In this document: positions 1 through 4,179 of the stretch, piece by piece
Layout: each line of letters opens with the position of its first letter
How positions within the stretch are numbered: the first letter of the stretch is position 1
Source of the DNA: JAJOKK01 sp965370555
GTDB lineage: Bacteria > Bipolaricaulota > Bipolaricaulia > UBA7950 > UBA9294
Assembly (NCBI GenBank): GCA_965370555.1
Contig: CBDUVB010000066.1
Coordinates: 1 to 7,474, forward strand
Direction: 5' to 3'
DNA: 7,474 bases
Made by a program: the position numbers and the translations under genes
Notes under the pieces: generated by a model
What the model saw: only the letters and a program-made list of their open reading frames with translations
Database searches by the model: none
What the model was told of the DNA's origin: nothing

Positions 1-411
1 CTCGACCAGGCCCCCGATATCCTCTTCCTTCCGCTGGACCTACGCACAGTAGGAAGCGGAGCATCGGGGTTCTACTCCAACAGGCTCTTCGACCGCCCTC
101 TCCTCCGCGCGACCCACCGCATGGAGGGGATCCTCATCGCCGTCGGTGAGCCCTTCAAGCGCAATCACATTCTGCGTGGCGCAACCCTCACCGACCTCGC
201 CGCAAATCTCCTTTACCTCATGGATTGCCCGATCCCTACCTACATGGACGGGAGGATTTGGGAGGAGGCATTCACCGAACAGTGGGCAAGACAAACCCCA
301 CGATGGATCGAGCGGGAACCATCCCGGAGCGACCCAGCCAATCGAGAGGGGAACGAAGCCGAGGATGAGGAACTGCGGCAACGCCTGAAGCAACTCGGAT
401 ATCTCAGCTAA
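1..411 (+). CDS. Alkaline phosphatase superfamily hydrolase (phosphodiesterase/nucleotide pyrophosphatase-like), 3' fragment
   Basis: The reading frame is open from base 1 to the TAA at 409-411, giving the last 136 residues of a gene that starts outside the window. The fragment contains THRMEGILIAVGEPF (about residues 38-52). This resembles the last conserved block of alkaline-phosphatase-superfamily phosphodiesterases and phosphomutases, in which the His (here H39) is normally a metal ligand and is followed by the 'GIL.A.G' strand. The next stretch, ATLTDLAANLLYLMDCPIPTYMDGR, is the usual end of the catalytic domain, and the protein finishes with the charged tail ELRQRLKQLGYLS often seen in this family. 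Members cleave phosphate or sulfate esters using two metal ions, but the nucleophile and most metal ligands lie upstream, so the substrate cannot be named. A flippase-like membrane protein begins 38 bp downstream, which suggests envelope-related metabolism by inference. Confidence 0.75.
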   Translation, partial: LDQAPDILFLPLDLRTVGSGASGFYSNRLFDRPLLRATHRMEGILIAVGEPFKRNHILRGATLTDLAANLLYLMDCPIPTYMDGRIWEEAFTEQWARQTPRWIEREPSRSDPANREGNEAEDEELRQRLKQLGYLS

Positions 412-413
412 AC

Positions 414-450
414 TTGAATCATCTATGAATCCCATGCTAGTATTCCTTCA
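414..450 (+). promoter_or_regulatory. Sigma70-type promoter for a leaderless transcript of the flippase-like gene
   Basis: A -35-like TTGAAT lies at 414-419, then an 18-bp spacer, then an extended -10 made of TGC (435-437) and TAGTAT (438-443). Transcription would be expected to start about 7 nt after the -10, which is at or within a base or two of the ATG at 450. No purine-rich Shine-Dalgarno sequence precedes that ATG, so a leaderless mRNA explains the start well. The promoter sits immediately after the TAA of the preceding hydrolase gene, so the membrane-protein gene can be transcribed independently of it. The call rests on sequence match only. Confidence 0.55.
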
Positions 451-1490
451 TGAATAGACCAGGCAGGAAGAGGCTGAGCTATGCACTCTCCATCGCAGCC
501 GGACTCGTTCTTCTCGGTGTTGTTCTCTACTACGTGGGCTGGCGCAGCATCCTTGCGCAGGTCCACGCCCTGGGGGCCGTAGGGATCATTGCAGTAATAG
601 GGAACGTGGTTCTCACCGCGGTCACCTGGATCGTAAGTTGGTGGATCATCCTCATCTCTTACGGGATCAAGCTTCCTTTTCGGCGCATCGTTGGGGCACG
701 ATTGAGCGGGTTCGCAGTGAGCTACGTCACTCCCACTCTCTACTTCGGCGGGGAGCCGGTGCGCGCGCTGATGGTGGCTAGCCAAACCTCGGCTCCTACC
801 ACTCGCGTCTTTGCTACCGTTGTGGTTGACCGGTTCCTAGGGGCCTTAAGCCTGATCGCGTTCATCTTTATTGGGGTTTTCTATGCTCTTGTATCCCCGC
901 AAGTCGCAATGGGAGAGAGGCGTGTCGTCGTTATCGGAGTCGCCTTTATCGCGTTCTGGATCGTCATCGGCCTCATAAACTTCGCCGGCAACTACAAGTG
1001 GATAAGCCGATTGATCCGCCTACTGAAGCATCCTTTCCGCCGGTGGCACAACGGGATCGAACGTGCTGCGACTCATGTCGCTGAGACAGAGGATGAGATC
1101 TACGAGGCGTTCACCCGTCACTGGAAGGGGACACTCCTTGCCTTCTTGGTCCAGCTTCTGTCAAACTTCCTCGTATACATGCGGCCGCAGGTCTTCTTTC
1201 ACTTCTCATCCAATCAGACGTTCGACTTCACCCAACTCTCACTCCTATTCACTCTCAACATCATGCTCTCCTTCTTCCTGTGGATCACCCCCGGTGGATT
1301 GGGAACCGGCGAGGCCGGCTTGATCGGTATCTTCAAGTTAGTAGGGGTGAGGAAAGAGGGGGCAGTCGCCTTCTCACTTATGTTCAAACTCGTTGAGTTC
1401 ATCATCGTAGGGATTGGCCTGGTCTACCTATTCAATAAGGGGATCAGCCGAATGGCCCACCGCTTTAAGGAGCGAACCCATCGGCATTGA
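450..1490 (+). CDS. Lysylphosphatidylglycerol synthase TM-region / UPF0104 (YbhN-type) flippase-like membrane protein
   Basis: This 346-residue integral membrane protein has about seven or eight hydrophobic segments (near residues 12-29, 43-69, 84-100, 130-148, 159-178, 227-245, 262-280 and 310-328). Family signatures are TPTLYFGGEPVRALMVA (94-110), TTRVFATVVVDRFLG (117-131) and TPGGLGTGEAGLIGIFKLVG (280-299). These match the membrane domain (Pfam PF03706, TIGR00374) found in the flippase part of MprF and in stand-alone proteins next to glycosyltransferases and lipid enzymes. There is no soluble aminoacyl-transferase domain, so it is probably a lipid or polyprenyl-glycolipid translocase or an accessory protein, not an aminoacyl-lipid synthase. 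The substrate is unknown. The ATG at 450 is preferred because a -10 box lies 6 nt upstream; no ribosome binding site is present. The short C-terminus is basic and probably cytoplasmic. Confidence 0.85.
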   Translation: MNRPGRKRLSYALSIAAGLVLLGVVLYYVGWRSILAQVHALGAVGIIAVIGNVVLTAVTWIVSWWIILISYGIKLPFRRIVGARLSGFAVSYVTPTLYFGGEPVRALMVASQTSAPTTRVFATVVVDRFLGALSLIAFIFIGVFYALVSPQVAMGERRVVVIGVAFIAFWIVIGLINFAGNYKWISRLIRLLKHPFRRWHNGIERAATHVAETEDEIYEAFTRHWKGTLLAFLVQLLSNFLVYMRPQVFFHFSSNQTFDFTQLSLLFTLNIMLSFFLWITPGGLGTGEAGLIGIFKLVGVRKEGAVAFSLMFKLVEFIIVGIGLVYLFNKGISRMAHRFKERTHRH

Positions 1491-1625
1491 CGTCGGGGTA
1501 AGACATAAGATGAATTTGCTCGGAGACAGACCGTAGATTACCCACTGCCAGATCGTAAAAGAGCTCAGTATCTCACTCATTGCATCACTATCAGTGCATC
1601 CCTTCTATCCCTCCCCCAATCACGG

Positions 1626-1641
1626 TATAATCCTGAGACTA
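1626..1641 (+). promoter_or_regulatory. Consensus -10 box (TATAAT) for a near-leaderless transcript of the ATP-cone kinase
   Basis: A perfect TATAAT lies at 1626-1631, and the ATG follows at 1641. The predicted transcription start near 1638 would leave a leader of only about 3 nt. There is no convincing -35 at 16-19 bp spacing and no Shine-Dalgarno sequence before 1641. The 150-bp intergenic region upstream (1491-1640) holds no other gene that I can see. Its only visible structure is two copies of TGCATC at 1581-1586 and 1595-1600 flanking a weak CACT/AGTG inverted repeat, which could be an operator but is short enough to be chance. Confidence 0.55.
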
Positions 1642-3128
1642 TGGCCGTTGTGAACGAGATAGGTAAGGTGATGAAGCGGAACCATGCCCTGGTGACGTTC
1701 GATCAAGAACGGATCGTGAGGGCAATACGGCGTGCAGCTGACTCCAACGGTGGATTCGAACAGGACTACCAGAAGGATATCAATGAGCGAATCTTCGCTG
1801 CTGGGGAAACGGATGAGGGAATCGCTCGTTTCCTCTCCGATCTGGTGGTGGTCGTCTTGAATGGGGATCCCCATCACGGTGTCTCAAACTTCCCCCCCAC
1901 AGTAGAGGATGTTCAAGATGCCGTCCTTCACGTACTGCGGAGCACGGGGTTCACCCGCACGGCCGATGCTTATACCTGCTTTCGCTGGGGGCACCACTGG
2001 GTGCGCCAGGGAGCGATTACCGAGGAACAGTTCGTACGCAACGGCTACCCACCTAAGCAGATGGACCCTCTGATCGAATGGAACCGCACCCACGGGTGCG
2101 ATACGGTCGAGGGACTGAACGAGGTCGTGCGCCGTGGCAAGATCAAGCAGCTTATCGATGATGCGCTCTCCGCTTATGAAGGATCTCTCGACGAGGCTGC
2201 TGCGAAGGTAATAGCCCGTATTGAAGCAGGGGACGAAATCAAGATGATCTGGGTGAGTGGGCCGTCATCCTCGGGAAAGACGACCTCCACGGTTAAGTTG
2301 ACACAGCGACTGCAAAAACAAGGGTTGCGTTTCCTCATGCTCAACCTCGATGACTACTTCTGGCCGCTGATCGAGCACCCGACTGACTGGATCAACGATC
2401 GGAACTACGAGACGCCAGAGGCGCTCGATATCCAGCTGCTGAACACACACCTGCGCACCCTCCTTGCCGGAGAGACGATCGACAAACCGATCTATAGCTT
2501 CAAGGAGGGACGGCGGGCTGGGACAAAGAGAGTGCACCGCGATCCTGATCAGATCCTGCTCCTCGACTGCTTGCACGGATTCTATCCGCCGATGATAGAG
2601 GGGATCGATTCTTCTGCGATCTTCCGCTTGTACATCGAGGCGATGAATCCACTCTACGAGATCGAGGTGATGGAACCACTCTACGATATGGTGTGGACTG
2701 GGCGGCACCTGACCAGATTCGAGGACGTTCGTCTCCTGCGCCGGATGCTGCGGGATGTTAAGCACCGCAACCACCCGCCGCTGTCGACCCTACTTCACTG
2801 GCGCTATGTCCGTGCCGGCGAACTGTTTTCGATCATCCCCTTAAAAGGGCTTGCCGATCACGTCTTGAACGGGGGGATGCCGTTCGACCTCCCCGCGTTG
2901 AAACCGTTCTTCTCTGACGAGGAGAGAATCTGGCCGAAGCGCAACGACCTCGATCAGTACGCGACATTCATCGATGCCCGCATCCGCTACCAACGGATCG
3001 AGAAACTGTTCGTAGCGGTAGAGGGACTCTCGCTTGAGCAGGTGAACGACCTCACCTTCATCCCGGGCGATGCGGTGGTGCGAGAGTTCATCGGCGGGAG
3101 CACGGTCAAGATTCCACACAACGAGTGA
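1641..3128 (+). CDS. ATP-cone domain fused to P-loop nucleoside kinase (uridine kinase/phosphoribulokinase family)
   Basis: This 495-residue protein has two recognisable parts. Residues about 8-121 resemble an ATP-cone, the nucleotide-sensing regulatory domain best known from ribonucleotide reductases and NrdR: KRNHALVTFDQERIVRAIRR opens it and PTVEDVQDAVLHVLRSTGF (86-104) is its second half. A linker follows, then a kinase domain from about residue 200, with Walker A GPSSSGKT (207-214), the substrate-side LNLDDYF (234-240), PIYSFKEGRR (283-292), LLLDCLHGFY (306-315), the arginine-rich LLRRMLRDVKHR (365-376) and ADHVLNGGMPFDL (405-417). This order fits uridine kinase-like enzymes, which phosphorylate a nucleoside or sugar-phosphate hydroxyl with ATP, acting in the cytoplasm. 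The substrate is inferred, and the ATP-cone probably adds allosteric control by ATP or dATP. The start at 1641 is chosen from the TATAAT 9 nt upstream; an internal ATG at 1671 is possible and would also keep the whole ATP-cone. Confidence 0.85.
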   Translation: MAVVNEIGKVMKRNHALVTFDQERIVRAIRRAADSNGGFEQDYQKDINERIFAAGETDEGIARFLSDLVVVVLNGDPHHGVSNFPPTVEDVQDAVLHVLRSTGFTRTADAYTCFRWGHHWVRQGAITEEQFVRNGYPPKQMDPLIEWNRTHGCDTVEGLNEVVRRGKIKQLIDDALSAYEGSLDEAAAKVIARIEAGDEIKMIWVSGPSSSGKTTSTVKLTQRLQKQGLRFLMLNLDDYFWPLIEHPTDWINDRNYETPEALDIQLLNTHLRTLLAGETIDKPIYSFKEGRRAGTKRVHRDPDQILLLDCLHGFYPPMIEGIDSSAIFRLYIEAMNPLYEIEVMEPLYDMVWTGRHLTRFEDVRLLRRMLRDVKHRNHPPLSTLLHWRYVRAGELFSIIPLKGLADHVLNGGMPFDLPALKPFFSDEERIWPKRNDLDQYATFIDARIRYQRIEKLFVAVEGLSLEQVNDLTFIPGDAVVREFIGGSTVKIPHNE

Positions 3129-3141
3129 GCTACCTCAGGCC

Positions 3142-3164
3142 GGGCGTTGCGATGTCGCACGCCT
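3142..3164 (+). other. GC-rich hairpin between the kinase and GTPase genes
   Basis: GGCGT (3143-3147) pairs with ACGCC (3159-3163), and GCG (3149-3151) pairs with CGC (3156-3158). There is one bulged T at 3148 and a four-base loop, giving an 8-bp stem plus a possible outer G-T pair. It lies 13 bp after the kinase stop and 31 bp before the GTPase start. No T-tract follows, so it is not a classic intrinsic terminator. It could slow transcription, protect an mRNA end, or be chance. A weak promoter-like pair (TTGCGA 3147-3152 and TACCCT 3170-3175, 17-bp spacing) overlaps it. Confidence 0.35.
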
Positions 3165-3183
3165 CCAGCTACCCTAATACCTG

Positions 3184-3192
3184 AAAGGAGGA
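3184..3192 (+). promoter_or_regulatory. Strong Shine-Dalgarno sequence of the TGS GTPase gene
   Basis: AAAGGAGGA at 3184-3192 includes AGGAGG (3186-3191), a near-perfect match to the anti-Shine-Dalgarno sequence, 4 nt before the ATG at 3196. The spacing is a little short, but this fixes the start. It contrasts with the two upstream genes, which have no ribosome binding site. Confidence 0.85.
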
Positions 3193-3195
3193 AGG

Positions 3196-4179
3196 ATGCC
3201 AGCTAACCTGACAGCCGATTTCTTGAAGGCACGCAAGGAGCTACAAGCAGCGCAGACCACGCAGGAGAAGCTTGCCGCCCTGGAGAAGATGCTCTCTACG
3301 ATCCCTAAGCATAAGGGGACCGACAAGATGCAGGGGGACATCAAGCGGCGGATCGCGAAGCTGCGGGACCCCCAGTCGCACACGAGGCACGGTAAGGGTT
3401 CGCGGCTGGATCACATCGACTGCGAAGGGGCAGGCCAAGTCGTCCTCCTCGGTCCGCCAAACTGTGGTAAATCGAGCCTTCTTTCTGCACTGACCAACGC
3501 CCACCCCGAGATCGCTGACTATCCTTATTCGACGACGCTCCCCATGCCCGGGATGATGGCTTTTGAAGACGTTCCAATCCAACTTATCGACCTTCCACCT
3601 CTCACGGGGGAGTACTCGGAGTCCTGGATGTACAGCCTGATCCGTCAATCGGACCTCTCCCTTCTCATCCTCGATGGAAGCCACGCCATGGAGGAGCTCT
3701 CCGAAGCAGTAGAGGAGATCGTCCTCCTCCTGGAGGAGCGGCATATCAAGCTCGTGGTGCAACGGACGCGTCTGGAAGAAGAGGAGCGGATCATGGAGGT
3801 TCCATGCCGCATCGTCCTTACCAAGGAAGACCTTAGCGATCATCGCACGTCTCACGATGAACTCTCCTCATTCTTCCCAGTGCTCTCCATCTCCGTGGCG
3901 CAAGAAACAGGGTTGGCTGCGTTGAGAGAAGAGGTTTTCACCGCTCTCGACGTAATCCGTATCTACACTAAGCTTCCGGGGAAATCACCCGATATGGGCG
4001 AGCCGTACGTGCTCCCCGTGGGGAGCACTGCACTCGATGCGGTCAGAGCGGTGCACCGTGATTTTGTAGATCGGGTCCGCTACATCCGCGTCTGGGGATC
4101 GGGCCGATTCGAGGGCCAACAGGTCCCCTCAACGCATCCCCTCGCCGACAAGGATATCATCGAGATTCACCTAAGCTAG
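3196..4179 (+). CDS. Bacterial DRG/OBG-like GTPase with C-terminal TGS domain
   Basis: This 327-residue protein has a helical N-terminus (about 8-60) containing IPKHKGTDKMQGDIKRRIAK, similar to the start of DRG (developmentally regulated GTP-binding) proteins. The G domain follows, with G1 GPPNCGKS (86-93), a Thr-rich G2 region (STT, 112-114), G3 IDLPP (131-135), G4 TKED (209-212) and a likely G5 ISVA (232-235). A TGS domain occupies about 253-326 (PYVLPVGSTALDAVRAVHRDF, then YIRVWGSGRFEGQQV). GTPases of this group generally bind ribosomes or RNA, so a translation-related cytoplasmic role is inferred. The G3 motif normally reads DxxG; the Gly is Pro here, as I recall for a bacterial subgroup of this family, and G4 has Thr instead of Asn. 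GTP turnover may therefore be slow or unusual. The gene has a strong ribosome binding site and ends in a stop codon shared with the converging priA gene. Confidence 0.85.
   Translation: MPANLTADFLKARKELQAAQTTQEKLAALEKMLSTIPKHKGTDKMQGDIKRRIAKLRDPQSHTRHGKGSRLDHIDCEGAGQVVLLGPPNCGKSSLLSALTNAHPEIADYPYSTTLPMPGMMAFEDVPIQLIDLPPLTGEYSESWMYSLIRQSDLSLLILDGSHAMEELSEAVEEIVLLLEERHIKLVVQRTRLEEEERIMEVPCRIVLTKEDLSDHRTSHDELSSFFPVLSISVAQETGLAALREEVFTALDVIRIYTKLPGKSPDMGEPYVLPVGSTALDAVRAVHRDFVDRVRYIRVWGSGRFEGQQVPSTHPLADKDIIEIHLS
4009..4028 (+). repeat. Perfect 9-bp-arm inverted repeat inside the GTPase gene
   Basis: GTGCTCCCC (4009-4017) and GGGGAGCAC (4020-4028) are perfect reverse complements separated by GT. 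In RNA this would form an 8-bp GC-rich stem with a CGUG loop. It lies in the codons for the first strand of the TGS domain (VLPVGST). The protein sequence there is typical of TGS domains, so the structure may be only a consequence of codon choice. Confidence 0.6.
4176..4179. other. CTAG palindrome providing both convergent stop codons
   Basis: CTAG at 4176-4179 reads TAG on the + strand (4177-4179, end of the GTPase) and TAG on the - strand (4178-4176, end of priA). The two genes overlap tail to tail by 4 bp, leaving no intergenic space for a terminator, so the transcripts must overlap or be ended inside coding sequence. Confidence 0.95.

Noticed and set aside
1487..1515. TTGACG at 1487-1492 as a -35 for a promoter just after the flippase-like gene.
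   Set aside because: No -10-like hexamer lies at a suitable spacing; the nearest (TAAGAT, 1506-1511) is only 13 bp away.
2085..2100. CGCACCC-AC-GGGTGCG inverted repeat in the kinase gene.
   Set aside because: A 7-bp arm with a 2-bp spacer is roughly expected by chance in a window of this size, and the residues it encodes fit the protein linker.
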